NCBI GenBank assembly: GCA_964453055.1 | Contig: CAYVOD010000013.1 | Location: 1 to 29,073 of the forward strand | Source of the DNA: UBA2256 sp964453055 | GTDB lineage: Bacteria; Spirochaetota; Spirochaetia; Treponematales; Rectinemataceae | Length of the DNA: 29,073 bases | Direction: 5' to 3' | In this document: positions 1 to 7,489 of the stretch, in pieces | How positions within the stretch are numbered: the first letter of the stretch is position 1 | Layout of the letters: the number at the start of each line of letters is the position of its first letter | The notes under the pieces: generated by a model | Told to the model about the DNA's origin: nothing | The model's database searches: none | Seen by the model: the letters and a program-made list of their open reading frames with translations, nothing else | Made by a program: the position numbers and the translations under genes

Positions 1-295
1 TAAGCGAAAGAACAATAAGGGGCGAGGAGATGCGGGCGTCTATCCAGGCGACGGTTTCGTAGGTGTGGAGAATCGCTTCCTTGACGCCAGAGGCCAGGCT
101 CCGCCTTTCCCAGATCATGCCCAGGACGGCGTTCGAGAAGAAGAGGGTCGCGGCGAGGACATGGACAAAAAGTGCGTGGCCGCGCAGGGCCGGCCGGTTC
201 AGGAATGCGGCCAACTCTTCCTTGAAAACGGCGGCGAAGACTATCAGCCCCGCCATGAGGGCCAAAAAGCCGAAAAGGACATGCTTGGTCTTCAT
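1..295 (-). CDS. DUF2269-like integral membrane protein, N-terminal part (runs off window)
   Basis: The leftward frame starting at 295 (M-K-T-K-H-V-L-F-G-F) stays open for 98 codons to the window edge, so only the N-terminal part is present. It encodes a first hydrophobic helix (about residues 6-24), a short loop, then a second helix beginning H-A-L-F-V-H-V-L-A-A, followed by W-E-R-R-S and H-T-Y-E-T-V-A-W-I-D. The HVLAA helix followed by a W-x-R segment and a second helix recalls predicted integral membrane proteins of the DUF2269 type. That match is from memory and no function is known. An in-frame ATG at 313 would add six residues. Neither start has a clear Shine-Dalgarno. It is divergent from the SDR gene, with about 200 bases between them. 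Confidence 0.6.
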   Translation of the reverse strand, partial: MKTKHVLFGFLALMAGLIVFAAVFKEELAAFLNRPALRGHALFVHVLAATLFFSNAVLGMIWERRSLASGVKEAILHTYETVAWIDARISSPLIVLSL

Positions 296-454
296 TATAC
301 GCAATGGGACCATACACAGGAGGCGCCGCGCAAGTGCCGAAAAAGCCGCGCCGGTAGCGTGATCGGTCGAGAAGCGTCGTTGCGGCCCCGCTGAGCGAGA
401 ATGCCTTGGCTTGGCAGGGGCCATGCGAGCGGACAGGAGGCGAAAATTTCCAGA

Positions 455-483
455 TTGTCTGGTGCGATAAGCCCTACTATAAT
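455..483 (+). promoter_or_regulatory. Sigma70-type promoter of the SDR/FAD operon
   Basis: The -35 element TTGTCT (455-460) is separated by exactly 17 bases from a perfect -10 TATAAT (478-483). Transcription should start near 490. A Shine-Dalgarno AAGGAG follows at 499-504. The promoter lies downstream of the ATG at 406, so that ATG cannot be the start of the SDR if this promoter is used. Confidence 0.75.
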
Positions 484-510
484 ATAAAAACTCGATATAA
501 GGAGTCGCGC

Positions 511-1476
511 ATTATAAACCCGGCGATCCGGCGCTATTGGCCGCAGTACAAATGGTCGAATGTTAACGCGATGCTCAAAAATATGAAAAAGGAGCCTGAG
601 CGCTGCGCCGATTCTTTCGGCGGGAAGCTCGTGGCGATTACGGGCGCCACCTCGGGCATCGGCCTCTACGCGGCGCGCAAGTACGCTTCCATGGGCGCAC
701 GCCTCATCCTGATCAACAGAAATGAAGGAAAATCGGAGCGGGTCTGCGGGGAGCTTGCCGATGGTTTCGGAGCCCGGGCGGAGTATATCGTCGCCGATTT
801 GTCCTCGCTGGAGGGCATGCAGGGCGCGGGTCGCCGGCTCGCCGAACTGGGGCAGCCCATCGACGTGCTCATACACAACGCGGGAGTCCATCTCGAAGCC
901 CGCCAGGAGACCGCCGACGGCCTGGAGACCAATTTCGCCCTCCACTATCTGGCTCCCTTCGTCATGACGAAAACGCTCATGCCGAAATTTAGCCGGGACG
1001 GAAGGGGAAGGATCATCTTCGTCGGGTCCGAGGGGTATCGCTTCGCGGTCTGGGGCCTGGATTTGGACGATCTGCAGTGGGAACGGAACAGGTATTCCGG
1101 GCTCAAGGCCTACGGCGCCGGGAAGCTCGCCCAGCTTTTATCCATGCATATCCTCGCCCGGGAGCTTAGCCCGTTTGGCGTTACCATCAACGCCATGCAT
1201 CCGGGCATGGTGCGGACGGAAACGGGGAAGGACAACGGCAGGTTCTATCAGTGGTACAAGAAAAAATTCATCGACGCGCGCTCCGCTACCCCGGAAATTT
1301 CCGCCGAGGCGCTCTACTGCCTCGGGGCGGCGAAAGGGCTGGAGCGGACAAGCGATGTCTTTTTCCATTTGACGACAGAAGAGGAGCTAGCCCCTCCCGC
1401 CCGGGACATGGAGGTTGCCCAGGCTTTATGGGATAGGACGCTCGCGCTGCTCGACCAGAGGGGGGTGAGGCTGTGA
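511..1476 (+). CDS. Short-chain dehydrogenase/reductase (SDR), probably from an ATT start
   Basis: This is a classical-type NAD(P)-dependent SDR oxidoreductase of about 321 aa with unknown substrate. Counting from 511, the cofactor motif TGATSGIG is at residues 44-51, HNAG at 122-125, the catalytic Ser near 173 (F-V-G-S-E-G) and Y-G-A-G-K (Tyr201/Lys205), with the usual P-G-M-V-x-T loop after it. The protein resembles retinol-dehydrogenase-like SDRs with an N-terminal extension (R-R-Y-W-P-Q). The start is unusual. The promoter at 455-483 and AAGGAG at 499-504, six bases before ATT at 511, both point to an AUU initiation codon. The next ATGs (571, 583) have no Shine-Dalgarno, and the ATG at 406 is upstream of the predicted transcript. 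The stop overlaps the next gene by four bases. The enzyme class is secure; the start is inferred. Confidence 0.82.
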   Translation: MINPAIRRYWPQYKWSNVNAMLKNMKKEPERCADSFGGKLVAITGATSGIGLYAARKYASMGARLILINRNEGKSERVCGELADGFGARAEYIVADLSSLEGMQGAGRRLAELGQPIDVLIHNAGVHLEARQETADGLETNFALHYLAPFVMTKTLMPKFSRDGRGRIIFVGSEGYRFAVWGLDLDDLQWERNRYSGLKAYGAGKLAQLLSMHILARELSPFGVTINAMHPGMVRTETGKDNGRFYQWYKKKFIDARSATPEISAEALYCLGAAKGLERTSDVFFHLTTEEELAPPARDMEVAQALWDRTLALLDQRGVRL

Positions 1477-3056
1477 CGAAAAAAGAAATTATCGTCGTCG
1501 GCGGCGGCATCGCCGGGCTCACCGCCGCATTGACCTTAGCGAACAAAGGCAAGGATGTCCTTCTCATCGAGAAGAACGAGCACTGCGGCGGGCTGATGAA
1601 CACCTTCGAGCGGGAGGGCTTCCGTTTCGAGGGCGGGGCTCGGGCCTTGGTGAACGCCGGCCTGGTCAAGCCAATGATCAAGGAATTCGGGCTCGACCTG
1701 GAGACGCTTCCCAACCCGATCACCCTGGGGATCGAGGATTCCGTCATACGAATCGAGGGTGAGCAAGGGCTTGGCGCTTATGCCGAGATGCTGAAGAAGC
1801 TATATCCCGGAAGCGAGGGCGACATAGACAATATCATCGATGCTATCCGCTCGATCATCGAGGATATGAAAGTCCTCTACGGCGTCGATAGCCCCCTGTT
1901 CTCCAAAAAAAAGAAGAATCTCCTCGCCCTGGCGCCTTCGGTAGTCGCGTGGATGCTGAAATTCCTCAAGACCATGTATCGCATATCGAAGATGGATACA
2001 CCCTTCGAGGAGCGCCTGGACGAACTTTCCTCCAATCAGTCGCTGAAGGATATCGTAGGCCAGCATTTTTTCAGAAAGACGCCGGTTTTTTTCGCCCTGA
2101 GCTACTTCGCCCTCTACAACGATTACGTCTACCCCAAGGGCGGCGTCGGCGCCTTTATCCAGAGGTTGGCGGACGCGATACGGGAGCGCGGTGGCCAGCT
2201 GCTCCTGGACACGAAAATCGTGAAGGTTGACCCGGGAGCCAAGGTATTGACCGATGCCTCCGGCAACGCCTACGGCTATGATAAAATGATATGGGCGGGA
2301 GACCTGAAAGCCCTCTACGCTATGAGCGATATCGCGGGAACGGAAAAGCGATGGCAGGCTTCGTTCGCGCAACGCAAGGAAAAAATTTTAGGACGAAGAG
2401 GAGCCGAATCGGTTTTCTCAGTCTTCCTGGCCGTAGACCTTTCGCCAGAATACTTCAGCAAAATAGCCAGCGGACATCTGTTCTATACTCCCGACAAGCA
2501 CGGCTTGGGCCAGATCCATATCGGCGAGTTGAAGGACTTGCTCGGGCGATGGGAATCCGTCAGGAAGGACGAGATATACGCTTGGCTGCGAAGATTCTGC
2601 CGCTATAACACCTTCGAGATATCGGTTCCAGCGTTGCGCGACTCCGACTCCGCTCCGCCAGGAAAGTCTGGCGTAATAATAAGCGCGTTGTTCGACTTCG
2701 AATTGACACGCAGGATCAAGGAAGACGGATGGTACGAGGAATTCAAGCGACACGTGGAGGAAGAATTCGTCGAGACGATCTCGTCGAGTATCTATCCCGC
2801 TTTAAAAGAAAAGATTTTATTCCGCTTCTCATTTTCGCCCGTTTCCATCCTCGAGCGCGTGGGAAGCTCGGAAGGCTCGATCGTCGGCTGGTCCTTCGAG
2901 CAGGATATCCCCGCGGTGACGAGCATGTTCCGCATGGCCGATTCCGTGAAGACAGCCCTGCCCGACGTTTACGCCGCCGGAAAGTGGGTGTACAGCCCGG
3001 CGGGCGGCCCGACCGCCATTATGACCGGAAGGATAGCCGCTAAAAAGTGCCTATAA
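1473..3056 (+). CDS. FAD-dependent oxidoreductase of the phytoene desaturase (CrtI)/COG1233 type
   Basis: A 527-aa flavoprotein. The N-terminus has the dinucleotide-binding fold: V-V-G-G-G-I-A-G-L at residues 8-16, an acidic strand end (L-I-E-K-N), then C-G-G-L-M-N-T-F and the F-E-G-G-A-R segment typical of CrtI-like amine-oxidase-superfamily enzymes. The C-terminus has a second FAD-contact region (V-Y-A-A-G-K-W-V-Y-S-P-A-G-G) followed by M-T-G-R-I-A-A-K. The length fits the family. Members include phytoene desaturases, retinol saturase-like enzymes and many of unknown substrate; no other carotenoid gene lies in the window, so a pigment role is not supported. The GTG start overlaps the SDR stop (GTGA, 1473-1476) behind a G-rich Shine-Dalgarno, so the two are translationally coupled. 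It ends tail-to-tail with the MFS gene, overlapping six bases. Confidence 0.8.
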   Translation: MTKKEIIVVGGGIAGLTAALTLANKGKDVLLIEKNEHCGGLMNTFEREGFRFEGGARALVNAGLVKPMIKEFGLDLETLPNPITLGIEDSVIRIEGEQGLGAYAEMLKKLYPGSEGDIDNIIDAIRSIIEDMKVLYGVDSPLFSKKKKNLLALAPSVVAWMLKFLKTMYRISKMDTPFEERLDELSSNQSLKDIVGQHFFRKTPVFFALSYFALYNDYVYPKGGVGAFIQRLADAIRERGGQLLLDTKIVKVDPGAKVLTDASGNAYGYDKMIWAGDLKALYAMSDIAGTEKRWQASFAQRKEKILGRRGAESVFSVFLAVDLSPEYFSKIASGHLFYTPDKHGLGQIHIGELKDLLGRWESVRKDEIYAWLRRFCRYNTFEISVPALRDSDSAPPGKSGVIISALFDFELTRRIKEDGWYEEFKRHVEEEFVETISSSIYPALKEKILFRFSFSPVSILERVGSSEGSIVGWSFEQDIPAVTSMFRMADSVKTALPDVYAAGKWVYSPAGGPTAIMTGRIAAKKCL

Positions 3057-4274
3057 AGCAGCTGTCGATCCACTTGGTCTCTCCGCGAGCGTAGTCGCCA
3101 GGCCGGCGCTCAGGGCGAGAAGGGCGGCGAGGAGCAGGAGGGGGAAGACATAGGAGCCGGTCGCTTTTCGCAAGGGTTCCATAACGTAGACGAGGATCAC
3201 GGATACCTGGCCCGCCAGGGAGATGAGACCGTTCGATGTGCCTTCCGGCGTGGGGAGGGCGGTTTCCGACGCGTACTGGGTTCCTATGGGATTCACGGAG
3301 ACGAGGAAAAATCCGAGGACGAAGCTGGAGGCGAGAAGCAGGGGGAAGCTAGGGGCGAGTGCGAGGCCGACGATGCCCGGGATGCCTCCCAAAAGGCCTG
3401 CGACGATGTAGGGCTTTCGCCTTCCCTTCTTGTCCGAGAAGAGGGGCATGACGACGGCGCCGACGATCCCCGCGACGAGCATGACGGCGATCGCGGCTCC
3501 CGCCTGTTTCGAGTCGAAGCCCCTCGGCCGCACGATGCCTTCGATCCACGTCGTAACGCCGTTGAAAATGCCCAATCCGATGAATGCCATGAGAAGATAG
3601 CGCCTGAACGACCTGAGCGAGAGCGCGTGTTTGAGGCCCTCGAGCATGAGCGCCCGCTCGGTCTCGGCCGAGGCGTCGGGCGGTGTCGCCGGTTTTTCCC
3701 GCGCCAGGAGAAGGAAGAGAAGGGACGTCGCCGAGGCGGCGATTCCATAGGAGAGCTGGACTAGGGGAATCGTCATGGTTTCGACGAGGATGGGGGTGAG
3801 CACTTGCCCGACGGCCGCGCCCAGAAGGTTGGCGAGGGTGAGCAGGCCTACCGCGGTGGCCCGCTCGTTCCTGGGGAACCAAAGGGCCGAAACCTTGGTC
3901 CAGGAATTGAGGAAGACGGGCTGGGCCGCGGCCATGCCGACGGTCGCGGCCATCGCGAGGCCGAAATTTGTGCCGGCGAAGCCGCGCAGGACGCCGCAGA
4001 TTCCGGTGACGGCGGCGCCGGCCGCGACGACGGGCTTGCAGCCGAATTTGTCGATGAGCCAGGAGATGGGGATGGACAGGGGGATGAAAGCGAGCATGAA
4101 AGCCATGGAAAAGAAGCCTATGCGGAGCTCCGATACGCCATAGAAAAGGCTGGACTGGGCTGCGACCGGCGCGTAGCTGATCCAGAGGATCTGAATCGTC
4201 ATGTTGGCCGCCATGTAGGCGGCCAGGACGAGCCATCGCGAGGCGTAGACGCGGTATGCCTTTTCATTTTCCAT
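3051..4274 (-). CDS. Major facilitator superfamily transporter
   Basis: A 407-aa permease with about twelve hydrophobic helices in two halves. The loop after helix 2 reads S-W-L-I-D-K-F-G-C-K-P and its counterpart in the second half reads F-S-D-K-K-G-R-R-K-P, both matching the MFS signature D-(K/R)-x-G-(R/K). The central cytoplasmic loop is around A-R-E-K-P-A-T-P-P-D-A-S-A-E-T. The substrate is unknown. It is divergent from the Rieske oxygenase, so it may import or export that enzyme's substrate (inference from position). ATG 4274 is chosen over ATG 4289 because GGAGG lies eight bases before 4274 and would fall inside the coding region if 4289 were used. Its stop overlaps that of the convergent FAD gene. 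Confidence 0.85.
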   Translation of the reverse strand: MENEKAYRVYASRWLVLAAYMAANMTIQILWISYAPVAAQSSLFYGVSELRIGFFSMAFMLAFIPLSIPISWLIDKFGCKPVVAAGAAVTGICGVLRGFAGTNFGLAMAATVGMAAAQPVFLNSWTKVSALWFPRNERATAVGLLTLANLLGAAVGQVLTPILVETMTIPLVQLSYGIAASATSLLFLLLAREKPATPPDASAETERALMLEGLKHALSLRSFRRYLLMAFIGLGIFNGVTTWIEGIVRPRGFDSKQAGAAIAVMLVAGIVGAVVMPLFSDKKGRRKPYIVAGLLGGIPGIVGLALAPSFPLLLASSFVLGFFLVSVNPIGTQYASETALPTPEGTSNGLISLAGQVSVILVYVMEPLRKATGSYVFPLLLLAALLALSAGLATTLAERPSGSTAAL

Positions 4275-4402
4275 CTGTGGCGCCTCCATCTATTCCAGAA
4301 TACCTCGGATAGTACACGCCTTTGGATCTGCGCGCACTCCCCCCGCCATACGGCTTAGGCCGTCGGCACACCTGCCGGATACCACTCGATCGACGAGCCG
4401 CC

Positions 4403-4450
4403 GTCGCTGCGCCGCCGCGCCGCCGCGCCGCCGCGCCACCGCGCCGAAGC
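4403..4450. repeat. GC-only 8-bp tandem repeat between divergent MFS and Rieske genes
   Basis: Three perfect copies of GCCGCCGC (4411-4418, 4419-4426, 4427-4434) are followed by GCCACCGC and GCCGAAGC and preceded by GTCGCTGC, giving about six units in register. The array is in the divergent intergenic region, 46 bases before the Rieske ATG. The unit is not a multiple of three, so a copy change would shift any frame running through it. Such arrays are prone to slippage. Confidence 0.8.
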
Positions 4451-4495
4451 GACGCCTCCCTGGATTTCCCTTCGCGTATCGAGTACACAATAGGC

Positions 4496-5476
4496 ATGAT
4501 CAGAAATCTATGGTACGCGGTGCTCGAATCGAGGGAGTTGGGTAAGGATATCTTGGGATTGACCAGGCTGGGCGAACGGCTGGTGTTCTGGCGGGATGCA
4601 GGAGGCAAGGCGGTCTGCCTCTACGATCGCTGCGCCCATCGCGGGGCTTCGCTGGCAGGCGGAAAACTCTGCGGCGACACGATCGCCTGCCCCTTCCACG
4701 CTCTCGAATACGACGCCTCCGGCCGCTGCCGGCGCATTCCGGCCAACGGGAAAAACGCTCCCGTTCCCGAAGGCTTCAGGATGACCTCCTATCCAGTCCA
4801 CGAGGAATTCGGGATCATCTGGATATGGTGGGGCGAGAATCCGCCCGCCGATCTCGAGCCGCCCCTTTTCTTCGACGATCTCAAGGCGATGAAAAACTGG
4901 AAGACCGTGGTGGACCCCTGGGACAACCACTACACAAAGGTGCTGGAAAACCAGCTCGATGTCGTCCACCTTCCCTTCGTGCACCACAACACCATCGGGA
5001 GGGGCAACAAGACCCTCGTGGAAGGTCCCGGACTGGAGTGGAAGGGCGATACGATGTTCTTCCACTACGCGTACAACAAGGTCGACGACGGCTCGAAGCC
5101 CCGGAGCCCGCGCGAGGTGCCCGTGCCCAATCCCGACAAGGACCTCAAGCTCGAGACGATCCTTCCCAACATGTGGCAGAATCACATTGGTCCCAAGATC
5201 AGGGTCCTGGGGCTCTTCGTTCCCGTCGACGAAACGCACACTCTTCTCTATCTGCGGTTTTACCAGGACTTCATGCTGGCGCCGGGCTTGCGGCAGATCG
5301 TCAACACACTGGCTTCCTGGTTCAATCTCGTCGTGGCCCACCAGGACAGGCGGGTGGTGAATACCCAGATACCCAAGGGCGACGGCATCGGCAAGGGAGA
5401 ACGCTTGATCCAGGGTGACCTGCCCATCATGGAGTTCAGGAAAAAGCGTCAGGAGCTGCGAAAGGCCGCGAGGTAG
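4496..5476 (+). CDS. Rieske non-haem iron oxygenase, catalytic (alpha) subunit
   Basis: A 326-aa oxygenase that would use O2 and reducing power from an external reductase to hydroxylate, demethylate or cleave an organic substrate. The Rieske [2Fe-2S] ligands are C-A-H (Cys46, His48) and C-P-F-H (Cys65, His68). The mononuclear iron site is E-N-Q-L-D-V-V-H-L-P-F-V-H (Asp155, His158, His163), the D-x-x-H-x(4)-H pattern of the family. The length and the opening M-I-R-N-L-W-Y-A-V-L-E-S resemble single-component-like members related to phthalate/vanillate and pheophorbide-type oxygenases. No reductase or ferredoxin gene is adjacent; the upstream FAD enzyme is not an obvious reductase. The frame is open to 4322, but that extension crosses the repeat and is low complexity, so ATG 4496 is preferred even though its Shine-Dalgarno is weak. 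It is convergent with the next gene, 22 bases apart. Confidence 0.87.
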   Translation: MIRNLWYAVLESRELGKDILGLTRLGERLVFWRDAGGKAVCLYDRCAHRGASLAGGKLCGDTIACPFHALEYDASGRCRRIPANGKNAPVPEGFRMTSYPVHEEFGIIWIWWGENPPADLEPPLFFDDLKAMKNWKTVVDPWDNHYTKVLENQLDVVHLPFVHHNTIGRGNKTLVEGPGLEWKGDTMFFHYAYNKVDDGSKPRSPREVPVPNPDKDLKLETILPNMWQNHIGPKIRVLGLFVPVDETHTLLYLRFYQDFMLAPGLRQIVNTLASWFNLVVAHQDRRVVNTQIPKGDGIGKGERLIQGDLPIMEFRKKRQELRKAAR

Positions 5477-5498
5477 CGGCGAGTCGCGCAAAGCCCCG

Positions 5499-6380
5499 TC
5501 ACTTTTCCCAAAGCTTGATAATCGCCGCCTGGGAGCGCTTTCCGTCGCCGGCGGCCCTGCCGGCCATGAAAATCTCGTGGACCAGCGAGGTCAGGGGCGC
5601 GGGGAATACCTGGCTTCGCGACAGGGAGAGAACGTAGCCTAGATCCTTGCAGATCATATCGATAGTGCCGCCCGGCTTGAATTCCCGGGAGACGAGATCC
5701 CGCGCGGCGACATCGAGAACCTTGGACCCAGCCCACCCATCCTTGATGGCGTCGTAGAGCGAGCCTGGGTCGATGCCCGCCTTGGCTCCCAGCGCGAAAG
5801 CCTCGGCTATCGCCGCGAAGGTCGCGCCCACGATCATCTGGTTAACGCATTTGGCCACTTGGCCGCTGCCGGTTTCGCCGATCCTGATGACCGAAGCGCC
5901 CATTGCCTTGAAGTAGGTCAGACATTCGTTAAAAACGGACTCCTCGCCTCCCACCATGAAGGAAAGGGTCGCGTCCATGGCCGCTTTTTCCCCTCCGCTG
6001 ACGGGAGAGTCGAGGAAGCGGATTCCTTTCTTCGCGAGCGCCGAGGCGATCTCGATCACGACGGCGGCGTCGGAGGTGCTCGCGTCAATGATAATCCCGC
6101 CGCTTTTCATGCAGGTTCCGAGGCCCTGCTCTCCCAAAATCACGCTTTTCACGATTGTCGAATCCGGCAGCGAAAGAAAGACGATGTCGCTCCTTCTTCC
6201 CACTTCCTGGATGTTTTCAGCCGGGAGTATCGCGCCTGGTTTTGTCGAGGAAACGAGGTTCCGCGGTTTTGCAGCATCGGTATCGTAGGCGCGCACGCCG
6301 GGAAATTTCCCGGACAGATTTTTAGCCATCGCACCGCCCATGGTGCCGAGTCCGATAAATCCGAGCGCGTGGTTTTTCAG
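5499..6380 (-). CDS. Beta-hydroxyacid dehydrogenase (3-hydroxyisobutyrate / tartronate semialdehyde reductase family), CTG start inferred
   Basis: A 293-aa NAD(P)-dependent enzyme that interconverts a beta-hydroxyacid and its semialdehyde. The family motifs are the nucleotide site G-F-I-G-L-G-T-M-G (residues 7-15), substrate loop D-S-P-V-S-G-G (124-130), M-V-G-G, and catalytic G-S-G-Q-V-A-K-C-V-N (Lys177, Asn180). The first ATG (6341) lies inside the nucleotide motif and would delete the first beta strand. Extending upstream restores the whole fold, but the only plausible initiator is CTG at 6380, which overlaps the stop of the upstream dehydrogenase as CTGA, with a G-run acting as Shine-Dalgarno about six bases earlier. 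It is last in a leftward operon with the UlaG-like hydrolase and the zinc dehydrogenase. The exact hydroxyacid cannot be read from sequence. Confidence 0.85.
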   Translation of the reverse strand: MKNHALGFIGLGTMGGAMAKNLSGKFPGVRAYDTDAAKPRNLVSSTKPGAILPAENIQEVGRRSDIVFLSLPDSTIVKSVILGEQGLGTCMKSGGIIIDASTSDAAVVIEIASALAKKGIRFLDSPVSGGEKAAMDATLSFMVGGEESVFNECLTYFKAMGASVIRIGETGSGQVAKCVNQMIVGATFAAIAEAFALGAKAGIDPGSLYDAIKDGWAGSKVLDVAARDLVSREFKPGGTIDMICKDLGYVLSLSRSQVFPAPLTSLVHEIFMAGRAAGDGKRSQAAIIKLWEK

Positions 6381-7468
6381 AGCTTGCCCCCCGTCGTGGC
6401 CTCGGGAAGGATGACGACTTTTATGGCCCCATCCTTCTTGTTGGCGAAGATATCCAGGGCTTCCTCATAGCGCTCCAGGGGGAACGCGTGGGTCACGATC
6501 TTGTCACCCTTGATGATTCCGGCCGAGAACATGCCCAGGACTTTCGCCGAGACATTGGGATTGGCCCGTGAGCCGCTTAAGGTGATCTCGTTCATGACCA
6601 GCTGCGTATACGGCGGGGCTTTGACCTCCGAATCCTTGTAGAAGGCGATGGAGTTGATCTTGCCCCCTTTCCGGATCGAGGCGACGCATTGGTCCAGCGC
6701 CAGGTTTGAACCGCTTGTTTCCTGTATTTCGTCGGCGCCTATGCCCTCGGTTATCTCCAGGATTCGCTTGGCCGGGTCTTCCTTCTCGTAATCCACGAGC
6801 ACGTCGGCCCCGATTTCGCCGGCCGTCTTGAGACGATGCCCCCGTCCGACCATGATGACCGTCTTCGCCCCCATTCCTTTCATGATCTGCAAGGCGCAGA
6901 GCCCTATGGGTCCCGGCCCCCAGATGGCCACAGTGCCGCCGGGGGTGACTCCGGTCATCTCGATGCCGTGGAGGGCCACTCCCGCGGTGTCGAGGAGGGT
7001 GGCGTGGGCGTAACTCAGGTTTCCCTGGATCTTATGGATGGACTTGGTGGAAAACGCGTTGTATTCGCAGTTGGCGCCGGGAGAGGACATGCCATAGTGC
7101 CGATGGCCCGTTTCCGGTTTCCCGTAGTTGAGACAGAGGGTATAGCGGCCCTTCAGGCAGTTGGCGCAGATGCCGCATCCCTTGTGGGCTTCGCCGGCCA
7201 CTCTGTCGCCCACAGCGAAGCCTGTCGCGCCCGGCCCGAGCGCTACCACCTCCCCCGACCACTCATGCCCGGCGGTAAAGGGGAACTGAGGCGGCCAGCC
7301 TTTCTTCGCGTGGTGGCCGTTTATGATCTCGGGATCGCTCCCGCATATGGCGATGGCCTTGATCTTGCAGAGCACCTCGCCGGGTCCGGGCTCGGGCACG
7401 GGGAGTTCCCTCATTTCGATGCGGCCGTAGGCGATAAGTTGACTGGCTTTCATGGTTTTAGGAATCAT
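6377..7468 (-). CDS. Zinc-dependent medium-chain alcohol/polyol dehydrogenase
   Basis: A 363-aa MDR-superfamily NAD(P)-dependent dehydrogenase. The catalytic zinc ligands are visible as I-C-G-S-D (Cys42) and G-H-E (His68-Glu69). The structural zinc lobe has Cys98, Cys101, Cys104 and Cys112 (C-G-I-C-A-N-C followed by a Cys). The Rossmann motif is G-P-G-P-I-G (184-189). The pattern is close to sorbitol/threonine dehydrogenase-like enzymes, so a polyol or sugar-acid alcohol is the likely substrate class. ATG 7468 has GGAGG about seven bases upstream. It lies 21 bases after the UlaG-like gene and overlaps the beta-hydroxyacid dehydrogenase by four bases, so the three should be co-transcribed from the promoter at 8618-8645. 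Confidence 0.9.
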   Translation of the reverse strand: MIPKTMKASQLIAYGRIEMRELPVPEPGPGEVLCKIKAIAICGSDPEIINGHHAKKGWPPQFPFTAGHEWSGEVVALGPGATGFAVGDRVAGEAHKGCGICANCLKGRYTLCLNYGKPETGHRHYGMSSPGANCEYNAFSTKSIHKIQGNLSYAHATLLDTAGVALHGIEMTGVTPGGTVAIWGPGPIGLCALQIMKGMGAKTVIMVGRGHRLKTAGEIGADVLVDYEKEDPAKRILEITEGIGADEIQETSGSNLALDQCVASIRKGGKINSIAFYKDSEVKAPPYTQLVMNEITLSGSRANPNVSAKVLGMFSAGIIKGDKIVTHAFPLERYEEALDIFANKKDGAIKVVILPEATTGGKL

Positions 7469-7489
7469 AGTCTCCCCTCCGGTTGCCCG

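Noticed and set aside
406..510. ATG at 406 as the SDR start
   Set aside because: It lies upstream of a near-perfect promoter and has no Shine-Dalgarno at proper spacing; the residues it would add are unlike SDR sequence.
295..945. Leftward 216-codon open frame
   Set aside because: It is antisense to the SDR catalytic core and gives no family motif; a GC-rich shadow.
4399..4460. CRISPR array
   Set aside because: The direct repeats are 8 bp and contiguous, with no spacers and no cas genes.
4322..4495. N-terminal extension of the Rieske protein
   Set aside because: It is Arg/Ala/Pro-rich because it translates the 8-bp repeat; the family starts at M-I-R-N-L-W-Y.
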